From Chloroflexota bacterium (GTDB lineage Bacteria; Chloroflexota; Dehalococcoidia; UBA2247; JAUWOP01): 32,391 nucleotides of DNA. The notes below the pieces were generated by a model that saw only the letters and a program-made list of their open reading frames with translations, was not told the origin of the DNA and made no database searches. Both the position numbers and the translations under genes were made by a program. The stretch is taken from assembly GCA_030612045.1 (NCBI GenBank), contig JAUWOP010000011.1, positions 1 through 32,391 on the forward strand, given 5' to 3'. Shown one piece after another: positions 8,419 through 16,557 of this stretch (position 1 is the stretch's first letter; each line of letters begins with the position of its first letter).

Positions 8419-8708
8419 TTTTCCTGTTTTTCATCGTTTAGATAATCAGTGGTGGTAAACCCTTGTTCAGGGGAGTACCCACAATCTCCTGCATCGTTTG
8501 TGGTGCCATATTTGAAACTGGTACGCTCAGCCACAATACTCAGCAGTGTGGCTGAGGTACCCCTGGGTTTGTATACACCCCTCTCCCATTCACTGATGGT
8601 CTGCTGACGCGTCCCTATACCTCGTGCCATTTCCTGCTGGGTCAACCCCATGTGCTGCCGCAGAGCACGAATACTTTCCCTATTCCATTCTGTTCCCTCA
8701 TATTTCAT
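8415..8708 (-). CDS. XRE/Cro-type helix-turn-helix regulator
   Basis: A 97-aa protein with a classic XRE helix-turn-helix at residues ~10-55: IRALRQHMGLTQQEMARGIG, then TRQQTISEWERG as the recognition helix. The remaining ~35 residues are unstructured-looking and not a known sensor domain. It has a GGAGG ribosome site and a good sigma70-type promoter upstream (see 8733-8762). It overlaps the DUF2851 gene, so the pair forms a two-gene unit. It is a candidate regulator of its own promoter and of the divergent acs promoter 90 bp away; that is inference. Confidence 0.85.
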   Translation of the reverse strand: MKYEGTEWNRESIRALRQHMGLTQQEMARGIGTRQQTISEWERGVYKPRGTSATLLSIVAERTSFKYGTTNDAGDCGYSPEQGFTTTDYLNDEKQEK

Positions 8709-8732
8709 CCTTTAACTCCTCCAGCACTACTA

Positions 8733-8762
8733 ATTTTACACGGTATAGTGTATGCATGTCAA
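8733..8762 (-). promoter_or_regulatory. Promoter for the XRE/DUF2851 unit
   Basis: On the minus strand TTGACA (8757-8762) is followed after 18 bp by TAAAAT (8733-8738), about 25 bp before the ATG. A GGAGG ribosome site lies between. Confidence 0.6.
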
Positions 8763-8848
8763 AGTCCTGTGTGCTCAATCTTACTGTAGTCCCTGCAGTG
8801 CCCAGCTTCCGTCTCTCAGGGCTTACTGGAACTTATCCAGGGAAATTG

Positions 8849-8877
8849 TTGACCGCCATGCTAAAACTTGCTATTAT
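8849..8877 (+). promoter_or_regulatory. Promoter for acs
   Basis: TTGACC (8849-8854), a 17-bp spacer and TATTAT (8872-8877) make a near-consensus sigma70 promoter facing acs. The leader would be about 75-80 nt, ending in a strong GGAGG ribosome site at 8951-8955. Confidence 0.65.
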
Positions 8878-8961
8878 TCTCTATACTTTCTTGTAAGAGT
8901 CGAAATGGGTGAGTAAGACAAGTTTGAGATGAGCTGGTCTTAAAATAAAAGGAGGTTCAAT

Positions 8962-10938
8962 TTGGCGGAAAAAGCGCAATCGATTACATCAATGATGGAG
9001 GAGAAGAGAGTATTCTATCCTTCAAAGGAGTTCAGTGAGAAAGCCTCTGTTAAGAGTATGGAGGAGTATAAGGCGCTCTATAAGAGGTCAATAGATGACC
9101 CTGAAGGCTTCTGGGGCGAGTTGGCAGAGAACCTGGACTGGTATAAGAAGTGGGACAAGGTATTAGTGGAGGATTTTAAGAATGCCCAGCATGAGTGGTT
9201 CGTGGGTGGTAAGCTTAATGTCTCCTACAACTGCCTAGACCGGCACTTGAATACCTGGCGCAAGAATAAGGCAGCTATTATCTGGGAGGGGGAACTGGTA
9301 GGCGAGAGCAAGACCTACACCTATCAGCAACTCCATTATGAGGTGTGCAGGTTTGCCAATGTGCTGAGGAAGCAGGGGGTAAAAAAGGGAGACCGAGTGG
9401 CACTGTATCTGCCCATGATTCCCGAGCTACCCATCGCTTTACTGGCTTGTGCCCGAATAGGTGCCCCCCATGTGGTGGTTTTTGGTGGTTTCAGTGCTGA
9501 GGCACTTCGAAGCAGGATACAAGCCAGCGGGTCTGAGACCCTTATTTGCTGCGATGGATACTACCGCAATGGTAAAGTCATCCAGAGTAAAGGTAACGCA
9601 GATGGAGCTATGGCAGAGTGCCCCGAGGTGAAAAGAGTCATAGTCGTCCGAAGATGTGGGAATGAGATTAGCTTCAAAGAGGGACGTGACCAGTGGTGGC
9701 ATGAGCTGATGGCAGCAGATGATATCAAATCCTATTGCGAGCCTGAGGTTATGGATTCCGAGGATACCCTCATGCTTATGTACACCAGTGGAACTACCGG
9801 TAAGCCTAAGGGTGTGCTGCATACTCAGGCAGGGTATCTCCTCTTTGGTATGGAAACCATGAAGTGGAGTTTTGACCTCAAGGAGGAAGATACCTTCTGG
9901 TGCACCGCCGATATTGGTTGGGTAACAGGACAGACCTACTGTGTCTACGCTCCTCTGGGACTCGGCGCTACCAGCCTGCTATTCGAAGGGGTTCCTACTT
10001 ATCCTAAGCCGGACAGATTCTGGGAAATTGTAGAGAAGTACAAGGTAGATGTATTCTACACTGCCCCTACGGTTCTTCGCTCTCTCATGAGAGAAGGTGA
10101 TGACTGGGTCAATAAGCGTGATTTGAGCAGCCTGCGTGTCTTGGGCTCAGTAGGTGAGCCTATCAATCCCGAGGCATGGATGTGGTATTATACGGTGATA
10201 GGTAAGGAGAGATGTCCTGTCTCGGACTGCTGGTGGCAGACGGAGACGGGTGGTCACTTAATCTCTCCCATGCCTGGTGCCACTCCTACTAAGCCAGGTT
10301 CAGCTACCTTCCCGCTCCCTGGTATAGCGTGCGCAGTCTTGAAGCCAGATAACACACCTGCGGGTGTCAATGAAGGTGGTGCGCTGTGCATTACCAAACC
10401 ATGGCCCGGATTAATGAGGAGAGTATACCAGGAGCCAGATAAGTTTAAGGAGACCTACTTTGTCCAGTACCCCGGGACATATTTCAGTGGTGACGGTGCC
10501 AGGGTAGATGAGGATGGTTATTACTGGCTGATGGGACGGATAGACGATGTTATTAATGTGTCTGGTCACCGCATTGGCACTGCTGAGGTAGAGAGTGCTC
10601 TGGTCAGCTATGATACTGTAGCTGAGGCGGCAGTCGTGGGTATGCCACATGATATTAAGGGGCTAGGTATTTATGCCTTTGTGACCTTAAAGGTAGGAGT
10701 TGAAGGGACTGAGGCTCTCAAGAAAGCCCTGATAGCTCATGTGCGTAAGGAAATTGGACCTATTGCTTCCCCAGACAAGATTCAGTTTGCCGATGGCTTA
10801 CCCAAGACCAGGAGTGGTAAGATTATGAGGCGGATTCTAATGAAGATTGCTGAGGATAAAATTGGTGAGCTGGGTGATACCTCCACATTGGCTGACCCCA
10901 CTGTGGTTGATGACCTGGTTAAGAATAGAGTAAAGTAA
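8962..10938 (+). CDS. acs: Acetyl-CoA synthetase (AMP-forming)
   Basis: Acs makes acetyl-CoA from acetate, ATP and CoA through acetyl-AMP. At 658 aa it has normal length. Visible motifs are the adenylate P-loop YTSGTTGKPKG (274-284), WWQTETGG (424-431) whose second Trp closes the acetate pocket in Salmonella Acs, the hinge and C-domain segment GRIDDVINVSGHRIGTAEVE, and PKTRSGKIMRR with the catalytic, typically acetylation-controlled lysine at 620. The start is TTG at 8962, chosen because GGAGG lies six bases upstream and the encoded N-terminus is family-like. The acetate transporter gene follows about 100 bp later. Propionate as a substrate is less likely because of the Trp. Confidence 0.95.
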   Translation: MAEKAQSITSMMEEKRVFYPSKEFSEKASVKSMEEYKALYKRSIDDPEGFWGELAENLDWYKKWDKVLVEDFKNAQHEWFVGGKLNVSYNCLDRHLNTWRKNKAAIIWEGELVGESKTYTYQQLHYEVCRFANVLRKQGVKKGDRVALYLPMIPELPIALLACARIGAPHVVVFGGFSAEALRSRIQASGSETLICCDGYYRNGKVIQSKGNADGAMAECPEVKRVIVVRRCGNEISFKEGRDQWWHELMAADDIKSYCEPEVMDSEDTLMLMYTSGTTGKPKGVLHTQAGYLLFGMETMKWSFDLKEEDTFWCTADIGWVTGQTYCVYAPLGLGATSLLFEGVPTYPKPDRFWEIVEKYKVDVFYTAPTVLRSLMREGDDWVNKRDLSSLRVLGSVGEPINPEAWMWYYTVIGKERCPVSDCWWQTETGGHLISPMPGATPTKPGSATFPLPGIACAVLKPDNTPAGVNEGGALCITKPWPGLMRRVYQEPDKFKETYFVQYPGTYFSGDGARVDEDGYYWLMGRIDDVINVSGHRIGTAEVESALVSYDTVAEAAVVGMPHDIKGLGIYAFVTLKVGVEGTEALKKALIAHVRKEIGPIASPDKIQFADGLPKTRSGKIMRRILMKIAEDKIGELGDTSTLADPTVVDDLVKNRVK

Positions 10939-10950
10939 GTAGTGGTGAAT

Positions 10951-10984
10951 AAGCCCCTCAAAACCAAAGTGTTTTGAGGGGCTT
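10951..10984 (+). terminator. Hairpin between acs and acetate transporter
   Basis: A perfect 14-bp stem (AAGCCCCTCAAAAC paired with GTTTTGAGGGGCTT) has a 6-nt loop. The following GATTGTGTTCT is only moderately T-rich, so it may be a partial terminator or an RNA-stabilising hairpin that sets the acs to transporter expression ratio. Confidence 0.6.
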
Positions 10985-11045
10985 GATTGTGTTCTAGAAT
11001 CCTCTAAGCGGGATTTTTAACTCGAAAAAGGAGGTTTTGTTATAT

Positions 11046-11624
11046 ATGGCGGAAGCAACTAAATCAACACCAGCAGAATGGGCAAATCCTGGTGCCCTGG
11101 GGCTGGCAGGATTCGGTTTTAACACTATTCTGCTCCAGATACATAACTGTGGAGCCTTCGATAGTTATGTGCCTTTATTATATGGCTTCTTCTGGGGAGG
11201 GTTAGCACAGGTTATCGCAGGCATAATAGACGGACGCCGTGGGGATACCTTCGGGCTAACGGCATTCACCTCTTATGGCTTGTTCTGGATTGGCTTAAGC
11301 TTTATGTTCCTCATGCAATGGCTGAATCCAGATGTTATTATTTTGAGTTCAGGTGCTTTGGCATGGACATTCATACTATGGGGCATTTTCACTGTCTACA
11401 TGACAGTGGGAGCGCTGAAGATTTCCAAGGTTCATGTCTTCGTGTTCGCCACACTAGTCATATTGTTCTTCCTGTTGGCAGCACACAACTTTGGTGCTTT
11501 CGGTGCCACCATTTGTGGCATTGAGGGAATCATCTGTGGTGTGGCGGCAGTATACGGTTCGGCAGCCGTGCTGCTCCATGCTAAGTTTGGAAGGTGGGTA
11601 CTGCCCATAGGTCTACTATCATAA
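11046..11624 (+). CDS. satP: Acetate/succinate transporter, GPR1/FUN34/YaaH (SatP) family
   Basis: A 192-aa, six-helix membrane protein. The family signature appears as NPGALGLAGFGFNT near the N-terminus (NPAPLGL in E. coli SatP), followed by hydrophobic segments throughout. SatP-type proteins move acetate across the membrane with protons or as an anion channel. ATG at 11046 is preferred over the upstream TTG at 11037 because AGGAGG (11029-11034) is 11 bases from the ATG but only 2 from the TTG. It lies directly downstream of acs, which supports an acetate uptake and activation pair. Confidence 0.9.
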   Translation: MAEATKSTPAEWANPGALGLAGFGFNTILLQIHNCGAFDSYVPLLYGFFWGGLAQVIAGIIDGRRGDTFGLTAFTSYGLFWIGLSFMFLMQWLNPDVIILSSGALAWTFILWGIFTVYMTVGALKISKVHVFVFATLVILFFLLAAHNFGAFGATICGIEGIICGVAAVYGSAAVLLHAKFGRWVLPIGLLS

Positions 11625-11647
11625 GGATATAGATGTAGTATAAATAA

Positions 11648-11682
11648 GGGTAGGTTAGCCGATACCGGTTAATCTACCCTTT
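11648..11682 (+). terminator. Terminator after acetate transporter
   Basis: GGGTAGGTTAGCC and GGTTAATCTACCC pair over 13 bp (two G-U pairs) around the loop GATACC, followed by TTTGTTCT. It lies 24 bp after the transporter stop. Confidence 0.65.
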
Positions 11683-11820
11683 GTTCTGAAAATAGACTTT
11701 CTTCTGTTCGCCCTGAGCCTGTCGAAGGGTGTTCATGGTTCGGCAAGCTCACTATGAATGGTATGTGGCACAACCTATTTTCATGGTTTGTTGGTGGGCA
11801 GCTGCCTATGAGGATTTATT
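11683..11820 (+). repeat. Composite palindromic repeat, copy A
   Basis: The left end GTTCTGAAAATAG (11683-11695) is mirrored by CTATTTTC (11775-11782), followed by the tail GGTGGGCAGCTGCC and TATGAGGATTTATT. The core holds a different repeat, CCCTGAGCCTGTCGAAGGG, in place of the TGTCATTGCGAG core of copies B and C. No gene is seen inside. Confidence 0.8.
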
Positions 11821-11835
11821 ATTATATAGGGGAGC

Positions 11836-12288
11836 TTACTCAAGTTCCTCAGAGGCAAACACTACATCGCAATATTCGTCACCAGCAGCTACTGTCCTGG
11901 AAATGGTAAGGTTTATCTTCTTGCCTGTAGCTCCTTCAAACATACCCCTATCGAGACTCATCATTGCCTCGCAGAGTTTACGGCTGGTATTTTCCAGCTT
12001 CAGAGGGCAGGTATATCCCTTCACTCTTACACGGTTGTCCGATGCCTCCAGCAACTCAGCAGGGCGCTCACGTCCCCTGGTTCCCTCTACCAGAATATTG
12101 CCCACATCCCTCACATTGCAGGACTCAGAGTTCTGCCGTATTCGCTCACCGGCTGTTATCCCCAGACGATAGCACACATCAGCAATAAGAGGGAGTGCTT
12201 CGTCTCCAAACCTTTGATATGCCATCTGACTGAGAAGAGCGAGTGCATCTCGAGCAGTATTCACCTGAAAGTCTGGCACTGAGTTCAT
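11836..12288 (-). CDS. Putative L-2-amino-thiazoline-4-carboxylic acid hydrolase-like protein
   Basis: A 150-aa soluble protein. The C-terminal half has a spaced pattern (CPLKLENTSRKLCEAMMSLD, then RGMFEGATGKKINLTISRTV and GDEYCDVVF) resembling the ATC-hydrolase-like family PF14196, whose members end with a similar GxxxCxF strand. The assignment is by pattern only. An ideal GGAGGTGAT ribosome site lies just before the ATG at 12288, so it is well translated in principle. The gene stands alone between two same-orientation copies of the composite repeat (11683-11820 and 12309-12480). The substrate is unknown. Confidence 0.55.
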   Translation of the reverse strand: MNSVPDFQVNTARDALALLSQMAYQRFGDEALPLIADVCYRLGITAGERIRQNSESCNVRDVGNILVEGTRGRERPAELLEASDNRVRVKGYTCPLKLENTSRKLCEAMMSLDRGMFEGATGKKINLTISRTVAAGDEYCDVVFASEELE

Positions 12289-12308
12289 TTGCTATCACCT
12301 CCAAGCTT

Positions 12309-12480
12309 GTTCTGAAAATAGACTCACCCACACACCTGTCATTGCGAGGAGCGTAGCAACGAAGCAATGACATCCCCACCGAGATTGCTTCGCTTCGCTC
12401 GCAATGACAAGGGGAAAGGGCTCGCAATGACAACCTATTTTCATCATTCGTTGGTGGGCAGCCGCCCATGAGGGTTTATT
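12309..12480 (+). repeat. Composite palindromic repeat, copy B
   Basis: It opens with GTTCTGAAAATAG (12309-12321) and closes with CTATTTTC (12435-12442) plus the tail GGTGGGCAGCCGCCCATGAG and GGTTTATT. The core is TGTCATTGCGAGGAGCG (12337 onward) with two inverted CTCGCAATGACA ends. The frame matches copy A but the core is different. The next ~85 bp before the radical SAM gene end show nothing recognisable. Confidence 0.85.
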
Positions 12481-12564
12481 CTATCACTACCCCCGTACCA
12501 TGTGCCATTCTGAGCTCCTTGAGTTAACTCTATGAACCCTACAAAACTCTATAACTGGTCAGGA

Positions 12565-14283
12565 CTAGTGAGGCTTCAGCCATGACCACAGGAGGTGTAG
12601 CGGTCTTAGTTTAAGGTATCCCACGGACAGCTCTAGCTCTCTCTTTTCACATACTGTGGACATGCTTGCTTCATCTACTGCTGCCTTCAAGAGTGATAGG
12701 GCGAGAAAGTCAGCATCACTACCCTCGTGGTCAACAATGTCATCAATCTTGTGGAGCAACTCCTGAGCCCCCTCAATACGCTGCTCTACGGCGCGGGAAA
12801 CCCCCTGGGGAATAAGCCCGTATTTTGCCTTTAGGTGATTAAGTCGCAATCCGGCTTCATAGGTGGTAGCGGCAATCTGGTCGCGGTCCATCCACTCCGT
12901 CTCGTAGTTGAGAGTGTGCTTCCAGGTAGGAAGGAGCAGTGCCCGGCGGTGTTCCTCCAGGGTGTGGCAGAAGATGTGGTAGCCGTGCCGTTCGGGCTGC
13001 TCGAAGCCCAGGCTACCGGGGTCAAGAAAGGGAGCCAGGGGAGAGATAAATAATGACAGCCGTCTATCTCCCTTGAATCTCTCCATAAGAGAGCCGCAGT
13101 ATTCAATGGTCTCCATCACTGAACTGTGAGTTTGTTGTGGTAAACCAATCATGAAGAATACATCCAGTCGTCCACAGCCAGCAGAGAGGGCATATTCCAG
13201 GGTTCTCTCCAGTTCTTCATTGGAGTAGTGTTTCCCGTCAGCCCTCCTCACCTCGGGACTGTGGGATTCGGGTGAGAACTCCAGACAGAAGTGAGGGCAG
13301 GATTCTCCCATTCGTTGCAGGAGGTCAGCAGGAGCCGGGTTAAAAAGCTCCATGATGACCTGATTTTTAATCTTCTCTCTCTTAAGCAGCTTCAGGAGGT
13401 TATAGGTATATTCTTCTCCTGGCTGGCGAATGTCTCCCAGGATGAAGACCGGACCTTTGCTAAAGCGGGTAATATCTCTTATCTCATCTATCACAATCCC
13501 TGGGGGACGGAAGGCAGGTGACTCACGCTTACAGATGTGGCGGAAGGCATAGGCTGAACCGCCACAGGTAACGCAATTCTGAGTGCACCCCCGGCAGGTC
13601 AGTGCAGCGGTGATAGGGTACTGTAACCAACCCTTAAAGGGTATGTAACTGGCGAGGTCCCTGTATCGAATTACATCTCGGGGTATGCGTTGGTAGTGAT
13701 GTAGCATAACGGTATCAAGCTCTGTTGGGACATGAGAGAAGGGATTCTCCCTGACATTGCCCTGGGAATCACGCCACAACAGGTTGGGCACCCCTTCCGG
13801 TTCAGCTCCCTTTACTATGCAGTCCATCAACTGTCGCAAGGGCTCCTCCGTAGAATCCCCCCGTAACACATAATCTACCTCTGGATATTGCAATAACTCC
13901 TGGTAGTAATAAGAGGCTGAGATTCCTCCCATGATAATCGGGGTAGAAGGATGGTATTTCTTAACTATACGGGCTATTTCGATAGCGCCGTGGGCATGAG
14001 GCAGCCAGTGGAGGTCAATGCCGAAGACCAGGGGATTAAGGCGCTCAATAGCTCTCTCCACATTAAAGTTTTTGTTCTGCAACATTCTGACAGCCAGGTT
14101 GATGATGCGCACCCGGTAGCCAGCATGTTCCAGGTACTCAGCTATACTGCTAAACCCGATGGGATACATCTCAAAAATAGGGGAGGGGGGCACAAGGTCA
14201 CTGGTGGGACCATACAAGATGGTCCGCCGTCGGAAATCATAGACAGTAGGAGGATGCAATAAAACTAGGTCAGGAGAAGGCAA
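12565..14283 (-). CDS. B12-binding radical SAM protein, Ta0216-like
   Basis: An N-terminal cobalamin-binding-like Rossmann region (residues ~5-155, with PLVFGIDLHWLPHAHG and STPIIMGGISASYY) is followed by a radical SAM domain with the CxxxCxxC motif CTQNCVTC at about residues 233-240, preceded by an extra CRG cysteine. The closest recalled group is the Ta0216 family of B12/radical SAM proteins, of unknown substrate; methylation or rearrangement chemistry is typical of B12 radical SAM enzymes. I start at TTG 14283 (572 aa) because AAAGGAG lies just upstream. A longer TTG start at 14301 would begin inside the adjacent palindromic repeat. The gene is 79 bp downstream of menA and probably co-transcribed. 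Confidence 0.8.
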   Translation of the reverse strand: MPSPDLVLLHPPTVYDFRRRTILYGPTSDLVPPSPIFEMYPIGFSSIAEYLEHAGYRVRIINLAVRMLQNKNFNVERAIERLNPLVFGIDLHWLPHAHGAIEIARIVKKYHPSTPIIMGGISASYYYQELLQYPEVDYVLRGDSTEEPLRQLMDCIVKGAEPEGVPNLLWRDSQGNVRENPFSHVPTELDTVMLHHYQRIPRDVIRYRDLASYIPFKGWLQYPITAALTCRGCTQNCVTCGGSAYAFRHICKRESPAFRPPGIVIDEIRDITRFSKGPVFILGDIRQPGEEYTYNLLKLLKREKIKNQVIMELFNPAPADLLQRMGESCPHFCLEFSPESHSPEVRRADGKHYSNEELERTLEYALSAGCGRLDVFFMIGLPQQTHSSVMETIEYCGSLMERFKGDRRLSLFISPLAPFLDPGSLGFEQPERHGYHIFCHTLEEHRRALLLPTWKHTLNYETEWMDRDQIAATTYEAGLRLNHLKAKYGLIPQGVSRAVEQRIEGAQELLHKIDDIVDHEGSDADFLALSLLKAAVDEASMSTVCEKRELELSVGYLKLRPLHLLWSWLKPH

Positions 14284-14300
14284 GATACTCCTTTCAAACA

Positions 14301-14335
14301 AATCCCCCTAAATCCCCCTTTAGAAAAGGGGGATT
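14301..14335. repeat. G/C-rich palindromic repeat
   Basis: AATCCCCCTTT and AAAGGGGGATT form a perfect 11-bp stem around AGA, preceded by one extra AATCCCCCTA unit. The repeat touches the 5' end of the radical SAM gene. Confidence 0.85.
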
Positions 14336-14362
14336 GCTTCGTCTAGTAATAAGCCTCATTTC

Positions 14363-15313
14363 TCAGCCTCCAATCAACCTCTCAATGATAAAACCCAGTG
14401 AGAGGAGGAGCCCGGTCAGCAGGTAGAGTTGGGGAGTGGTGGCATTGGCTGGTGCCAGGGATGGTAAGTTGTCGTAGTGTTTTACTACTATCCGTATGAG
14501 CTTTATTCCCAGTGGTAAGGTAAGAAGCGCCAGCAATGCTAGTGGGGGTGTGCCTACATTAGGGTCAATCCATCCTCCTGCTACACCAAGGATTACAGCA
14601 ATATAGCTAACAATTAATATGAGAGCATACGCTGAGGCTGATTTGGATTTACCCAGAACAACTACCAGATGCCTCTTACCCGCTGTCTTATCTGCTGTGT
14701 AATCGGGTATCTCATTTACCCAGAGTATGGCAATGATGAGAAGGGCTAAAGGAATGGCAGCGATTATCGGCTGCCAGGCAAGTTGTTGAGCCTGGACATA
14801 GTAGGCTCCGAAGGTTACCAGAATGCCACAGTTCAGCCCTACCACGAACTCTCCTGCCCAGCGGTAACCTAGTTTGAAGGGTGGCGCCGTATAGAAATAG
14901 CCTGAGAGGACACCAATGACTCCCAGTATCAGGATGACGGTTCCTCTGGCATAGATAAGATACACTCCTATCAGAGCCGCCAGGATAAAGAAGATAATCC
15001 CTGAATAGAGAACGGTGGAGGGTTTAAGCAACCCCTTTTGTATCATGCGGCTACCGCCAGTGAAGGGAGCGATAAACTCATGGTTAGCCTCATCAGTGCC
15101 ACTCTTATGGTCAAAATAATCGTTGACCAGGTTTGTCCCGCCATTTATCAGCATGACACCTATCAGTGTAGGAACAAAATACTGCCAGTAGAACACCCCT
15201 TCCATTGCCCAGGCGATAGCGGTTCCCAAGATAGCAGGGGTGATGACAGCTATGAAAAAGGGTGCGCGGCAGGCACCAATCCAGAACTGCACACTGTTTT
15301 TGAGCTGTTTCAT
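14363..15313 (-). CDS. menA: 1,4-dihydroxy-2-naphthoate polyprenyltransferase (UbiA family)
   Basis: MenA attaches the isoprenoid tail to dihydroxynaphthoate in menaquinone synthesis. The 316-aa protein has about eight membrane helices and both Asp-rich prenyl-diphosphate/Mg sites: NDYFDHKSGTD (N64 to D74) and DYTADKTAGKRH (D204, D208). The NDYxD form with KSGTD is typical of MenA rather than UbiA or heme O synthase, though other UbiA-type roles cannot be excluded. Menaquinone would be the expected acceptor for the formate dehydrogenase encoded at 18067-22709. ATG at 15313 is preceded by a GGAGGGGAGAAGG stretch. Confidence 0.8.
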   Translation of the reverse strand: MKQLKNSVQFWIGACRAPFFIAVITPAILGTAIAWAMEGVFYWQYFVPTLIGVMLINGGTNLVNDYFDHKSGTDEANHEFIAPFTGGSRMIQKGLLKPSTVLYSGIIFFILAALIGVYLIYARGTVILILGVIGVLSGYFYTAPPFKLGYRWAGEFVVGLNCGILVTFGAYYVQAQQLAWQPIIAAIPLALLIIAILWVNEIPDYTADKTAGKRHLVVVLGKSKSASAYALILIVSYIAVILGVAGGWIDPNVGTPPLALLALLTLPLGIKLIRIVVKHYDNLPSLAPANATTPQLYLLTGLLLSLGFIIERLIGG

Positions 15314-15638
15314 TCCCGTATCCTTCTCCCCTCCTACGGTTTTACGCTATGCCACCCTGTTACGGTCCTCTTTTAAAGTAATCATTCACCCGGTGTCATT
15401 CTGAGGGAGCCCTTCGGTGCTATCATTCTGAATGCAACGAAGAATCTCAGAGGCCTTTCCCCCTCACTGCGTTCAGTATTAAGGTGACATGTAGGAAGTG
15501 TCTGAACGATTACCATGCTGTAGCTTATTACACCAGGATTGTGGCGTCAAGATTTTGTGTTTGGCATGTGGCGTGATGTATAATTAGGAAAATGAATGCA
15601 GCTTTGGAGTTGTCAGGAACGGTGAGGAGGTAAAATAA
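15314..15638. other. Divergent menA-tatA intergenic region with a TGTCATTCTGAG repeat
   Basis: The 325 bp between divergent genes contain one palindromic repeat unit starting TGTCATTCTGAG at 15394 and ending near AAGAATCTC (about 15448), and a tatA promoter near 15555-15584. Nothing else recognisable was found. Confidence 0.6.
15555..15584 (+). promoter_or_regulatory. Promoter for the tat operon
   Basis: TATAAT (15579-15584) is a perfect -10 box, with TTGTGT (15555-15560) 18 bp upstream as a weaker -35. A GAGGAGG ribosome site (15624-15630) precedes the ATG at 15639. Confidence 0.55.
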
Positions 15639-15887
15639 ATGCCGCATTTCGGCCCGCTGGAGATTGGTCTCATAGTGGTCATAGTGTTAATTATTTTTGG
15701 TGCGGGTAAGCTGCCTCAGGTGGGGGGTGCTATAGGAAAGGGTATCAGGGAGTTTCGCCGTGGCAAGATAGGTGAGGATGAAGAGGATAAGGATAGCTCC
15801 CCGAAGCAGGTTAAAGTTGCCGAACCAAAGGCAGAGGAATCAGACAAGTCTGAGGCTAAGGGTGATAAAAAGGAGGAGGTGAGCTAA
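15639..15887 (+). CDS. tatA: Sec-independent protein translocase TatA (first copy)
   Basis: TatA subunits form the pore-like assembly that moves folded proteins across the membrane. This 82-aa protein has the short N-terminal helix ([20 protein letters not shown]), the FG hinge, and the amphipathic helix [17 protein letters not shown], then a charged, disordered tail. It is followed without a gap by a second, shorter TatA at 15888. Its GAGGAGG ribosome site is strong. Confidence 0.9.
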   Translation: MPHFGPLEIGLIVVIVLIIFGAGKLPQVGGAIGKGIREFRRGKIGEDEEDKDSSPKQVKVAEPKAEESDKSEAKGDKKEEVS

Positions 15888-16064
15888 ATGGGTCTGCCAC
15901 ACCTTGGTCCCCTGGAGATTGGTCTTATTGTGGTTTTGGTATTGATTATCTTTGGAGTGGGTAAGCTACCCCAGGTTGGAGGTGCTATAGGTAAGGGTGT
16001 CCGAGAATTTCACCGCGGCAAATCAGGTGAGGATGAAAAGGAGAACCCTGGTAAGGAAGGTTAA
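15888..16064 (+). CDS. tatA: Sec-independent protein translocase TatA (second, short copy)
   Basis: A 58-aa gene starting at ATG 15888, directly after the stop of the first tatA, with AGGAGGAGGTGAG upstream inside that gene. The product shares the same hydrophobic helix ([20 protein letters not shown]) and amphipathic helix ([17 protein letters not shown]) as its neighbour but has almost no C-terminal tail. The near identity points to a recent tandem duplication that then lost or never gained the acidic tail. Confidence 0.88.
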   Translation: MGLPHLGPLEIGLIVVLVLIIFGVGKLPQVGGAIGKGVREFHRGKSGEDEKENPGKEG

Positions 16065-16557
16065 TCTTTCGTTCTGGCCTGATTTTGAGAGTTCTGGTAG
16101 TTGCTCAGCTATTTCTCATGTTACCCCGAACTCTTCGTTTCTTGTTGTTCCGAAAATAGCCAGCTCCTATACCTGTCGTTGTGAGGGGCGCAAGCGATGG
16201 GTAATCCCCCTTAGTCCCCCTTTTCTAAAGGGGGATTTGATGGACGATGAGATTAGCTTTGCGCCTTCGCTCGGGACTTCAGCTCACCGTAATGGCAGTA
16301 AGAGAGGATTATTTTCATAGTTCGCTGGTGGGCAGTTGCCCATGAGGGTTTGCTTCGAAAATAGATTTGCATGCCTGGAGCATCGGCTCTAGGCTACCCG
16401 CTCTGTAGCTGAATGGTTGCAGTTATTGGAGCTTTGAGCATTTTGATATTGTTTAGGATTTCGTGCTTCGGATTTAGGATTTAGAGCCTTAATGGGTCAA
16501 GGAGTTGGGATGTTCGGTGTCCTTTTGCTTCAGGATTGTCAGGGTTAGGGAGAGAAG
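16065..16557. other. Repeat-filled gap between tatA2 and tatB
   Basis: This 493-bp stretch breaks the tat operon. It holds composite repeat copy C (16147-16364), then unassigned DNA with the AGGATTTCGTGCTTCGGATT motif (about 16455-16475) that recurs in altered form before fdhA at about 18025-18050. No reading frame with protein-like sequence was found, and no clear promoter for tatB is visible. Confidence 0.7.
16147..16364 (+). repeat. Composite palindromic repeat, copy C
   Basis: The left end GTTCCGAAAATAG (16147-16159) is mirrored by TTATTTTC (16309-16316), with tail GGTGGGCAGTTGCCCATGAG. The core TGTCGTTGTGAGG itself contains the G/C-rich repeat AATCCCCCTTAG...AAAGGGGGATT (16203-16237), so one repeat is nested in another. 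A further TTCGAAAATAG at 16354-16364 looks like the start of an additional end. Confidence 0.85.

Noticed and set aside
11729-12172. 147-aa plus-strand reading frame
   Set aside because: It starts inside repeat copy A and is antisense to the ATC-hydrolase-like gene, which has a near-perfect ribosome site.
15997-16320. 107-aa plus-strand reading frame
   Set aside because: It overlaps the short tatA in another frame and then runs through the composite repeat; it is not protein-like.
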